Positions 1 to 5,918 of a stretch of DNA of 5,918 bases are shown here, piece by piece. The notes under the pieces are model-generated. The model made no database searches and was not told where the DNA came from. It saw nothing but the letters and a program-made list of their open reading frames with translations. This DNA is from Planctomycetes bacterium UBA1146 (GTDB lineage Bacteria > Planctomycetota > UBA8108 > UBA1146). The position numbers and the translations under genes are program-made. The stretch covers positions 212,411-218,328 of the forward strand of contig DCAA01000002.1 in the NCBI GenBank assembly GCA_002311345.1. The letters are read 5' to 3'. How positions within the stretch are numbered: the first letter of the stretch is position 1; every line of letters starts with the position of its first letter.

Positions 1-30
1 GCTCCCCCTTCTTCCATCCTTGCCGCCCCC

Positions 31-58
31 TTGATAGCGAACAGATGTTCGCTATCCT
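31..58 (+). promoter_or_regulatory. Candidate sigma-70-type promoter of the polymerase gene
   Basis: A -35-like TTGATA (31-36, five of six consensus bases) is separated by 16 bp from a -10-like TATCCT (53-58, four of six). Transcription would begin near 65, leaving a leader of about 30 nt before the GTG start at 95. The spacer is filled almost entirely by the SOS-type inverted repeat, so a bound repressor would exclude RNA polymerase. This arrangement is the main support, because the -10 alone is weak. Inferred from pattern only. Confidence 0.42.
33..56 (+). promoter_or_regulatory. SOS box (LexA operator) in a perfect 10-bp-arm inverted repeat
   Basis: GATAGCGAAC (33-42) and GTTCGCTATC (47-56) are exact reverse complements separated by AGAT (43-46). 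The core at 38-51 reads CGAAC-AGAT-GTTCG. This matches the Gram-positive/actinobacterial LexA consensus CGAACRNRYGTTYC at every position but the last, where the perfect palindrome has G. It sits 44-57 bp upstream of the polymerase start and inside the predicted promoter spacer, a repressing position. Damage-inducible control by LexA is the natural inference, since dnaE2/imuC genes are classic SOS genes. A hairpin with a 4-nt loop is possible but has no U-tract, so a terminator is unlikely. Confidence 0.82.
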
Positions 59-83
59 GCTCCGGGTCGCCATCCTCCGATCT

Positions 84-90
84 GAAGGTG
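84..90 (+). promoter_or_regulatory. Ribosome binding site that selects the GTG start
   Basis: GAAGGTG contains the AAGG core (85-88), which ends 6 nt before the GTG at 95. That spacing is good for this codon and too long for the in-frame ATGs at 104 and 116. It is why the GTG is preferred as the polymerase start. Confidence 0.55.
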
Positions 91-94
91 TTTT

Positions 95-3000
95 GTGTCC
101 GCTATGCCCACTTCCATGTCGCCCACCTTGCTGTCTCTACGTTCCTGGGGTTCGCTCCTGCGCGGTCTGGAATCGATATCTGCACTGATCGAAACGGCAG
201 CCAAACAGGGCTGGCACTGTGCTGCAGTGGCGGAGTACGCCGACCTGGGCACCATCGTCGAAGCGGCGAACACCGGAGCACGAACCCGGATGAAGATCAT
301 CGGCGCAGCCGAGGTCGATGACGGTCGTGGAAGTTCCATCGTCGCCATCGCTCGCGATAGCGCGGGTCTCGAGCAGTTACATCAACTGGTGAGTCTACGT
401 CGACTCGCAGACACTGAAGAAAGTGCCGCTAGCCGGTCCGACAGCCTGAACGATTTCGATCTGATCGAGGCACTCAGCAGCGGATACCGGTCGCTGTGGA
501 TCCTGGTCCGATCTCCCCGACTGGCACGGGAACTGCTCGATCGTCTCGATCCCGGTGCCCGTCATCGAATCTTCATCGAAATCGATCGCCTTCGAGACTC
601 CATCGCACGAGAGCGTCGTGGCCGCGAGGCCGCTGATCAACTCGGACTCGGAATGGTCGCATCGACCCGAGTCGGTATGCTGCAACCGACCCTCGATCGT
701 CACCTGAATCTCCTCGAATCCGTGCGTCGCGTCTCGACCATCGACCGCATCGCCTGTGACCGCCACGACGACACCGACCCCGACATCTCTCCGATTCTCA
801 CGCCCGTCCCATCACCGGGTCGCTGGCGCCAACTGTACCGCGACCTGCCGGATGCCCTGGGAAACGCCGCACGGATCGGCAAGGATGCGATAAGAATCGA
901 CTTCACCGACAAACCCACCATCTTCCCGCCCTTTCCGGTGCCCGCGGGCCAGACTCCTTTCGGACTGCTGTACGAACAGTGCCATCGCGGGTTGCTGCGT
1001 CGCTACGGCAGTATTCCGCGGGCCGCAGTGGAGCGACTCACCCGCGAATTGCATGTCATCGACACGATGGGGTTCGTCCCCTACTTCCTGGTGGTCGCAG
1101 ACATCGTCGCCGAGGCCTACCGCCTCGGCATCGAATGTGCCGGACGCGGATCGGGAGCCGCCTCCATCGTCTCCTATGCCCTCGGAATCACCCAGGTCGA
1201 CCCGCTCGCACACCGTCTACGCTTCGAACGATTCCTGCACCCACAACGAAAAGATCTCCCCGATATCGACATCGATCTGTGCTGGCAGGGGCGTGACGCT
1301 GTCATCGATCACGTTTATCGTCGCTACGGAACCGACCGGACCGCGATGATCTGCACCCGAACCTCGCTCCAGGTGCGCTCGGCTCTTCGGGAAGCCGCCC
1401 GTGCTCACGGTCTGGCTCCCATCGATGTCGACCGGATCTCCCGTCGCCTACCTCATCGATCGGAACAAACAATTCCCCGGTTACTGGCAGAAGATCCTGC
1501 CCTCGCCTCCGTCAGTCTCCCGGCCACCGCTCGACAGCAGTTGCTCGAAGATGCCGAATGGCTCCGAGGCCATCCGCACCATCGCTCGATTCACCCGGGT
1601 GGCATCTGCATCTGCGACCGTCCCATCCAGCGCATCGCTTCTCTCGAACGAACCACCAAGGGTATCGTCGTCACTCAACTCGACATGTATTCCATCGAAC
1701 AGACAGGACTCATCAAGATCGACCTGCTCGGCAACCGCTGCGTCTCGGAGATCGGCACGGTGCGTGATCTGGTCGAGCAAAGAAGCGGCAAGCGGCCGCA
1801 GATCGAGGCCATTCCCGAGCAGTGCGAGAAGACCGCCAAACTACTGTGCCGGGGAGAGACCCTCGGCTGTTTCCAGCTGGAAAGTCCCGCGATGCGATCG
1901 CTGTTGGTGCAGATGCAGGCTCGAACTGCCCGGGACACCATCCAGGCGATCGCGCTGATTCGACCGGGACCCGCCTCCGGAGGTCTGAAGGAATCCTTCT
2001 GTCGCCGCATCCGGGGTCAGGAACACCCCACCCCCCCTCATCCTTGCCTTGCCGGACTACTGGGCGACCAGCAGGGACTACTTCTCTACGAAGAGAACGT
2101 GATGGAGACGATCGCCCTCGTCACCGGCAGCAGTCTCGCCGAAGGAGACCTGGTACGACGAGCTCTCTTGCAAGCCATCGGTTCCAACGACCAGGAAAAA
2201 CTGAAGAAACTCGGAGATGAATTCATCGCAGAGGGTATCGGCAACAATTTCGGAGCCACCGATGCCCGGGAGTTGTGGCAATACCTGCAACGCTTCGGTC
2301 GCTACTGCTTCAACAAGTCTCACTCTGCCTCTTACGGTCTTCTCGCCTGGCGTAGCGTGTGGCTCAAAGCTCACTACCCGGCCGAGTTCTTCTGCGCGTT
2401 GTTTCGTCATCACGCCGGCATGTATCCCTTCGCTGCTCTCGTCGCCGAGGCGAGGAGAACTGGCATATCTCTGCAACCTCCTTGCATCCAGCGATCTGCC
2501 TCGACCTTCATCCTGGAAAGAGATGGATCGATCCGGATGCCGCTGGCGATGATCCGTGGATCGCGCCAGGCGAGCATCGATTCCGTGTTCGCCATGCGCC
2601 CCTTCGATTCTCCGGAGGACCTGATGCGACGTGCCAGGATTTCTCGCTCGGAACTCGAAGAGTGGATCCTCGCCGGTGCCCTCGACCAGTTCTCGATACC
2701 ACGACCCCAACTACTGTGGCGCGTACGCACACGTCATCGACAGGAAGCCGCAACGACCCGTACCACCGAAAACAGCGCCCCCGATCTGACTGGAGTCGTC
2801 GACGAGGGGCCCCACCTCGACCAGTTTTCGCACCGAAAGATCATCGAACAAGAAATCCGGCTTCTCGGAGCCGGTATCAGCGGCCACCCGATGAGTTTTC
2901 ATCGCGATCTGCGGCGCCGACTCGGTTGCTTACCACTGGCAGAGATACCGCATCACGGTGCTCGCACGGTGCGAATCGCCGGCCTGCGGATCGCTTCACG

Positions 3001-3229
3001 TCATCACCGCACCGAACGGGGTCCGATGGGTTTCATCACCCTGGAGGACGAACAGGGAATCTGCGAGGTGACCTGTTTCTCGAACATCTGGGCGCGGGTT
3101 CGCCGGCTACTTCTCGATCACTCCGGCCCACTGCTCATCGAGGGGAAGGTGGAGAATCGTCTCGGAGCGTTCTGCGTGATCGCCAGACGGGTGAGGCCAC
3201 TGGTCAGCGAAACAACTGCAACCGAGTGA
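95..3229 (+). CDS. dnaE2: Error-prone DNA polymerase III alpha-type subunit (DnaE2/ImuC-like)
   Basis: C-family DNA polymerase that extends primers with dNTPs; the likely role is synthesis past DNA lesions. An N-terminal PHP-like region (about 1-215) lacks the metal-binding histidines: the usual HxH strand reads LSLRSW (13-18) and the TDHD-like motif reads AEYA. The palm/fingers are intact: GRGSG (350-354), catalytic PDIDIDL (389-395, D390 and D392), third aspartate D543 in IKIDLLG, CFQLES (592-597), RPGP (623-626), YEENVM (665-670) and FNKSHSASYG (739-748). A helix-hairpin-helix-like region (about 790-870) and an OB fold (about 957-1035) follow, and the protein ends there without the tau-binding tail of replicative DnaE1. 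Length (1044) fits DnaE2 and is shorter than the roughly 1160 of E. coli DnaE. The GTG start is supported by AAGG at 85-88. The gene is probably monocistronic behind an SOS box. Membership of the Pol III alpha superfamily is certain. The DnaE2 label is an inference from domain content and the SOS box; another short alpha paralogue group is possible. Confidence 0.88.
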   Translation: MSAMPTSMSPTLLSLRSWGSLLRGLESISALIETAAKQGWHCAAVAEYADLGTIVEAANTGARTRMKIIGAAEVDDGRGSSIVAIARDSAGLEQLHQLVSLRRLADTEESAASRSDSLNDFDLIEALSSGYRSLWILVRSPRLARELLDRLDPGARHRIFIEIDRLRDSIARERRGREAADQLGLGMVASTRVGMLQPTLDRHLNLLESVRRVSTIDRIACDRHDDTDPDISPILTPVPSPGRWRQLYRDLPDALGNAARIGKDAIRIDFTDKPTIFPPFPVPAGQTPFGLLYEQCHRGLLRRYGSIPRAAVERLTRELHVIDTMGFVPYFLVVADIVAEAYRLGIECAGRGSGAASIVSYALGITQVDPLAHRLRFERFLHPQRKDLPDIDIDLCWQGRDAVIDHVYRRYGTDRTAMICTRTSLQVRSALREAARAHGLAPIDVDRISRRLPHRSEQTIPRLLAEDPALASVSLPATARQQLLEDAEWLRGHPHHRSIHPGGICICDRPIQRIASLERTTKGIVVTQLDMYSIEQTGLIKIDLLGNRCVSEIGTVRDLVEQRSGKRPQIEAIPEQCEKTAKLLCRGETLGCFQLESPAMRSLLVQMQARTARDTIQAIALIRPGPASGGLKESFCRRIRGQEHPTPPHPCLAGLLGDQQGLLLYEENVMETIALVTGSSLAEGDLVRRALLQAIGSNDQEKLKKLGDEFIAEGIGNNFGATDARELWQYLQRFGRYCFNKSHSASYGLLAWRSVWLKAHYPAEFFCALFRHHAGMYPFAALVAEARRTGISLQPPCIQRSASTFILERDGSIRMPLAMIRGSRQASIDSVFAMRPFDSPEDLMRRARISRSELEEWILAGALDQFSIPRPQLLWRVRTRHRQEAATTRTTENSAPDLTGVVDEGPHLDQFSHRKIIEQEIRLLGAGISGHPMSFHRDLRRRLGCLPLAEIPHHGARTVRIAGLRIASRHHRTERGPMGFITLEDEQGICEVTCFSNIWARVRRLLLDHSGPLLIEGKVENRLGAFCVIARRVRPLVSETTATE

Positions 3230-3232
3230 TCA
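3227..3232. other. Abutting convergent stop codons (TGATCA)
   Basis: The polymerase stop TGA (3227-3229, + strand) is followed at once by TCA (3230-3232), which is the TGA stop of the namZ-like gene on the - strand. The two genes neither overlap nor leave a spacer. No hairpin plus T-run terminator is visible around the junction, so any termination must happen inside the opposing gene or be factor-dependent. Confidence 0.95.
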
Positions 3233-4408
3233 GTAGAGGAGGATGTCGGAACGAAGAGCGAGGAAGTGGTCACGTTCCGGGTTACGGGCCTCGATGATCT
3301 CTCGTGCAGATGCTCCCGCAGCGAGTCCCTCACGCAGATCGCTGCCGCCCCACAGCAGGTCGATGGCGATCGGCTCGGAAACGAACTCGTACGGTTCGGT
3401 ACGCCAGTCAAAATGTTCACCACCGATGGTCTGCAACTGCTGGAGCAGCATCACACCCAACAACAACGCATCGAGTGCATGCGGTTGGGTGACATGCACC
3501 TCGATGCCACCACAGAGCTGACCCTCGAACTTGTGAAAAGTCGGCGTGAAGTGAACAGGACGGAACAACACCCCTTCCAGTCCCGCCTCGGTGGCACCGC
3601 TATCGGCGGCAATGGCGAGTGCATCTCCATCGAGCCAGGGTGCCCCCAGTTGATGGAACGGCCGGGTAGTGCCTCTACCCTCCGAAAGGTTGGTGCCCTC
3701 CAGCAGACACATTCCAGGATAGATCAGCGCGGTCTCGGCGGTCGGCATATTCGGCGATGGTGCCACCCAGGGTATTCCCGTTTCCGGCTGCAGCATCTCG
3801 CGCTGCCAGCCACGACAGCCGATCACCTCCAGATCGACCTCGATCCCCACCACCTCGACCAGGAAACGTGCGATCTCCCCGATCGTCATGCCGTGACGCA
3901 CCGAAACCGGTAACGCGCCGACAAAGCTCTCAAAACCGGCATGTACAGTCCCACCCTCGACCGCGATACCACCGATGGGACAGGGGCGATCCAGCACGAT
4001 GATGCGAGTGTCAGTTTCGGCTGCCACCTCGAGGATGAAACGCAACGTGGCAGCGTAGGTGTAGTAACGGGTTCCGATGTCCTGGATATCAAAGATGAGT
4101 ACATCCAGATCTTCCAGGAGTGCCGAATCGGGTCGTAACGAGGCCTCATCCGAACCGTAGAGACTCACCACATCCGATCGCGTCGAAACCACCGTCTTCA
4201 TATCCTGGAGCGTCGCCTCGATGCCATGTTCCGGCGCAAAGAAGCGGATCACTTCGATGCCTGCATCTGCCAGAAGCCAGGACAGATGTCGGACACGTCG
4301 ATCGACAGCGGAAGGATTACAACAAAGCCCAACTCTACTGCCACGTATCCGCGGCAATCCGTCATCGAGAAAGTGATCGATGCCACAGGTCACGGATCTC
4401 GAGCTCAT
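3230..4408 (-). CDS. namZ: NamZ-like exo-beta-N-acetylmuramidase (DUF1343/YbbC family), no signal peptide
   Basis: Family enzymes such as B. subtilis NamZ release MurNAc from the non-reducing ends of peptidoglycan fragments. Family motifs appear in order (numbered from the ATG): FAPEHG (57-62), DIQDIGTRYYTY (107-118), LDRPCPIGG (139-147), HGMTIGE (172-178), SPNMPT (218-223), EGTNLSEGRGTTRPF (237-251), FTPTFHKF (287-294), and the terminal DILLY. Glu60 of PEHG is a candidate catalytic residue. At 392 residues it matches the mature length of the family, but the N-terminus (MSSRSVTCG...) has no hydrophobic segment or lipobox, so a cytoplasmic site is inferred. It is the last gene of a three-gene unit. 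Its ATG overlaps the upstream stop as TGATG and no well-placed Shine-Dalgarno is seen, so translational coupling is likely. A TTG at 4411 is an alternative start. Family assignment is secure; exact substrate and reaction are inferred. Confidence 0.9.
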   Translation of the reverse strand: MSSRSVTCGIDHFLDDGLPRIRGSRVGLCCNPSAVDRRVRHLSWLLADAGIEVIRFFAPEHGIEATLQDMKTVVSTRSDVVSLYGSDEASLRPDSALLEDLDVLIFDIQDIGTRYYTYAATLRFILEVAAETDTRIIVLDRPCPIGGIAVEGGTVHAGFESFVGALPVSVRHGMTIGEIARFLVEVVGIEVDLEVIGCRGWQREMLQPETGIPWVAPSPNMPTAETALIYPGMCLLEGTNLSEGRGTTRPFHQLGAPWLDGDALAIAADSGATEAGLEGVLFRPVHFTPTFHKFEGQLCGGIEVHVTQPHALDALLLGVMLLQQLQTIGGEHFDWRTEPYEFVSEPIAIDLLWGGSDLREGLAAGASAREIIEARNPERDHFLALRSDILLY

Positions 4409-4725
4409 CAAGTTACCGTATTCTCACCATCGGGCTTGTCCCCCATCAGCAAGAGATAGCCACCGCACAGCAGCAGGATGAATCCCAGGCCTCCGCAACC
4501 AAAGATGATCCTGTTGATCATTGCTGCCAGATCTGCCGGAGCGAGAGCACTACCAGCAGCCAGATCGACGTCGGGTACAAAGACGAGCATTGCCCTGGTC
4601 GAAAGCGACAGATCGATACCGGTCGACGAAGCCGCCAGTTGCATGAACTCGAAGTACGCCCTCACCACTACCACAAGTAGCAGTAATCCCACTAATAAGA
4701 CGAATATGCCGGCTGGTTTGCGCAT
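4408..4725 (-). CDS. Small two-helix membrane protein of unknown function
   Basis: I do not recognise a family for this 105-residue protein. It starts with MRK and enters a strongly hydrophobic segment (about 6-25, rich in L and V). A mostly polar-to-neutral stretch follows (about 26-72, with several Asp and few positive residues), then a second hydrophobic segment (about 73-94, with GCGGLGF and LLLCGGYLLL) and a short charged tail (GDKPDGENTVT). The positive-inside rule suggests both termini in the cytoplasm and the middle loop outside. The ATG at 4725 has AAGGAAG 7 nt upstream, inside the end of the RuBisCO-like gene, which stops 3 bp before. Its own stop overlaps the namZ-like start (TGATG). 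The coding call rests on this spacing, the good ribosome site and the coherent two-helix pattern. Scaffold, transporter accessory or envelope sensor roles are all open. Confidence 0.75.
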   Translation of the reverse strand: MRKPAGIFVLLVGLLLLVVVVRAYFEFMQLAASSTGIDLSLSTRAMLVFVPDVDLAAGSALAPADLAAMINRIIFGCGGLGFILLLCGGYLLLMGDKPDGENTVT

Positions 4726-4728
4726 CTC

Positions 4729-5859
4729 TCAGCTTCCTTTCGGACGGGCCATTCGATCTTGAATCTGAGCCAGGATCTCTGCTGTCGCAGTCTCGACTCC
4801 CCTGTCATCGGCAAGCAATGCCCCGCCGATCAGCAGCATTGTATCGCAGCCGAAGTCCTCGATCATCTCCGGCACCCGATCGAGACTCATGCCTCCGGCA
4901 GGGATCGCCCAACTCGAGGCTATGTGCCCCATCGGTGCGCGCAGTTGCTCGGCAATCTGCCGCCCTTGCTGTCGTGTCGTCGAGAAACGGCCGCCGGCAT
5001 TGACGAATACCGAGCCATCGAGCCCTGCCAATCGGGCCAGGGTTCCATGAACGATCGGCAACGAGATGCCACTGTCGCTATTTGCCGTCAAGACGCCACT
5101 CATCGAGGGATGTCCGATGTGAACCCCTGGCCAGCGGGAAGTCAGTTGTCGAACCCGGTCGAGACCGATGACCCATGGCGCCATCAGTGCTCCGTCAGCA
5201 CCGGCTGCAAGTGCTACCTCGAGACGTGCATCGAGTTCTTCAGCGGGAGCCATCAGGTTGACCAGATACAATACGTGTCGATCACCCTCGGATTCTCGCA
5301 CCGCGGCAGTGCAACGTTCGATTCGATCTTGAAAGGAAGGAAGGTCATCATCGATCAGGTTATGGTCGTCCTTGATGAGATCTCCGCCACCGGCAACGAA
5401 ATCTCGACACACCTCGACAAGATCAGCCACCGGAGCCCCCCTCGGCTTGAGAGCAGTTGCCACCAGCGGGCGATCATGGATCCCGGTGAGTTCTCTGACC
5501 CCGGATATGCCGTGACTCGGTCCAGCAAAACCACGCAGGACATCGTCGGGCAACTTCAAATCGATCAGTCGGACCCCTGGCAGCATCGAACAGTTCCCCA
5601 GCAACAGATTGAGCAAACGAGTCAGATCGGAACCTGCCAGTTCTCCGGCAAAGGATAGAGTCAACTCCTGCACCCCGGTCGAGATCTCGTGCAGATGCTC
5701 GAGGGTGGCCACGATCTCTTTCTCGATCCGCGGGTGACGGGAGATGAGCGATTCGGGAACTTCCACCGTCAATTCGACCGCGATGGAGCGTGCCAGCGCA
5801 GCAGAGTCCTGTGCAGCGCAATGCAGCCGATAGGTCGCTTCAATCCGTTTCAATCTCAC
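4729..5859 (-). CDS. RuBisCO-like protein (form IV type)
   Basis: RuBisCO large-subunit superfamily, single chain of 376 residues. An N-terminal alpha/beta domain (about 1-125) precedes the TIM barrel. Superfamily landmarks (numbered from the GTG) are TALKPRG (135-141, K138 equivalent to RuBisCO K175), GGGDLIKDDHN (157-167, K163 equivalent to carbamylated K201, D165 to D203), GHPSMSG (249-255), FVNAGGRF (285-292), IPAGG (319-323) and LLIGGALL (342-349). Carboxylase residues are replaced: E204 is H166, R295 is P251, H327 is N287, and the loop-6 K334 motif is absent. Carbon fixation is therefore very unlikely. Known proteins of this kind act as isomerases, enolases or (de)carboxylases on phosphorylated sugars, including the apiose-pathway OiaX/XiaC group, whose HPxMxG and GGRF motifs it resembles as I recall them. 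It is the first gene of the unit. The GTG at 5859 has CAGGT 8 nt upstream. A TTG at 5853 has a stronger AAAGG at 7 nt and may be the real start. Superfamily is secure; substrate is unknown. Confidence 0.9.
   Translation of the reverse strand: MRLKRIEATYRLHCAAQDSAALARSIAVELTVEVPESLISRHPRIEKEIVATLEHLHEISTGVQELTLSFAGELAGSDLTRLLNLLLGNCSMLPGVRLIDLKLPDDVLRGFAGPSHGISGVRELTGIHDRPLVATALKPRGAPVADLVEVCRDFVAGGGDLIKDDHNLIDDDLPSFQDRIERCTAAVRESEGDRHVLYLVNLMAPAEELDARLEVALAAGADGALMAPWVIGLDRVRQLTSRWPGVHIGHPSMSGVLTANSDSGISLPIVHGTLARLAGLDGSVFVNAGGRFSTTRQQGRQIAEQLRAPMGHIASSWAIPAGGMSLDRVPEMIEDFGCDTMLLIGGALLADDRGVETATAEILAQIQDRMARPKGS
4733..4739 (-). promoter_or_regulatory. Ribosome binding site of the small membrane protein gene
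   Basis: On the - strand this reads AAGGAAG, ending 7 nt before the ATG at 4725. It lies within the last codons of the upstream RuBisCO-like gene, supporting co-transcription and the choice of the ATG. Confidence 0.65.
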
Positions 5860-5873
5860 CCCTTTGAACCTGA

Positions 5874-5879
5874 ATTATA
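5874..5879 (-). promoter_or_regulatory. Candidate -10 element (TATAAT) of the RuBisCO-like operon
   Basis: The - strand carries a perfect TATAAT here, 14 nt upstream of the GTG at 5859. No good -35 lies at the expected distance (GCGATA at 5902-5897 is poor) and there is no TGn extension. Transcription would start near 5867, giving an almost leaderless message for the GTG and about 14 nt of leader for the TTG at 5853. In a GC-rich background a perfect hexamer in this position is suggestive but not proof. Confidence 0.42.
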
Positions 5880-5918
5880 CGTGAACATCGCGGATCTATC
5901 GCCCTCATTGGCGGGTTC

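Noticed and set aside
33..56. Inverted repeat as an intrinsic terminator of an upstream gene
   Set aside because: The stem is followed by CTGCTCCGGG rather than a T-run, and the core matches a LexA box, so an operator is the better reading.
31..321. 96-residue open frame overlapping the SOS box and the polymerase start
   Set aside because: It would begin inside the promoter/operator, overlaps the polymerase in another frame and has no motif.
2031..2037. Run of seven C as a possible frameshift site
   Set aside because: The polymerase frame continues through it (PTPPHP) into conserved motifs and the alternative frames give no sensible product.
2078..2710. 210-residue open frame on the - strand
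   Set aside because: It is antisense to conserved polymerase motifs (YEENVM, FNKSHS), has no recognisable domain and follows the base composition of the real gene.
2359..3297. 312-residue open frame on the + strand
   Set aside because: It overlaps the polymerase in another frame, its translation is rich in R, S, P and T with no motif, and the polymerase frame is unambiguous there.
3300..3315. 16-bp direct repeat TCTCGTGCAGATGCTC, also at 5685-5700
   Set aside because: The two copies lie in different genes and are read in different frames (ASARE versus EHLHE); no flanking similarity, so probably chance.
3266..3913. 215-residue open frame on the + strand
   Set aside because: It is antisense to the DUF1343 gene and has no coherent domain or ribosome site.
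4759..5658. 299-residue open frame on the + strand
   Set aside because: It is antisense to the RuBisCO-like gene, whose active-site motifs are all in the opposite frame; no protein family is recognisable.
4729..5859. Functional carbon-fixing RuBisCO
   Set aside because: The equivalents of E204, R295, H327 and the loop-6 lysine are replaced, and no small subunit or phosphoribulokinase is present.

Overview
The window is a compact stretch of a bacterial chromosome. It is moderately to highly GC-rich by eye and almost fully coding, and it holds two converging transcription units. No rRNA, tRNA, CRISPR array, insertion sequence or integrase is visible. The phylum cannot be fixed from the sequence. 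The only regulatory clue is an operator of the CGAAC-N4-GTTCG type, the LexA box classically described in Firmicutes and Actinobacteria and also used by some other phyla.

Left unit (+ strand, about 1-3229): a short leader carries a perfect 10-bp-arm inverted repeat whose core is an SOS box. The repeat overlaps a plausible sigma-70-type promoter. One large gene follows, encoding a 1044-residue C-family replicative-type DNA polymerase (Pol III alpha / DnaE superfamily). It has all three catalytic aspartates but a PHP domain without the usual metal-binding histidines, and it stops right after the OB fold. These traits, together with the SOS box, fit a DNA-damage-induced translesion polymerase of the DnaE2/ImuC kind. 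Its usual partners imuA and imuB are not in the window.

Right unit (- strand, 5859 down to 3230): three tightly packed genes look like one operon. In transcription order they are a RuBisCO-like protein (form IV type, non-canonical active site), an uncharacterised 105-residue protein with two membrane segments, and a DUF1343 protein of the NamZ exo-beta-N-acetylmuramidase family without a signal peptide. Gene spacing is 3 bp and then a TGATG stop/start overlap, so the three are probably co-translated. A perfect TATAAT lies just upstream of the first gene.

The two units meet tail to tail with no intergenic base. The polymerase stop TGA and the NamZ stop TGA (read on the other strand) form the palindrome TGATCA. 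The most interesting points are the SOS-controlled polymerase with a dead-looking PHP domain, and the pairing of a RuBisCO-like enzyme with a peptidoglycan amino-sugar hydrolase and a small membrane protein. The function of that second group is not evident from known pathways.
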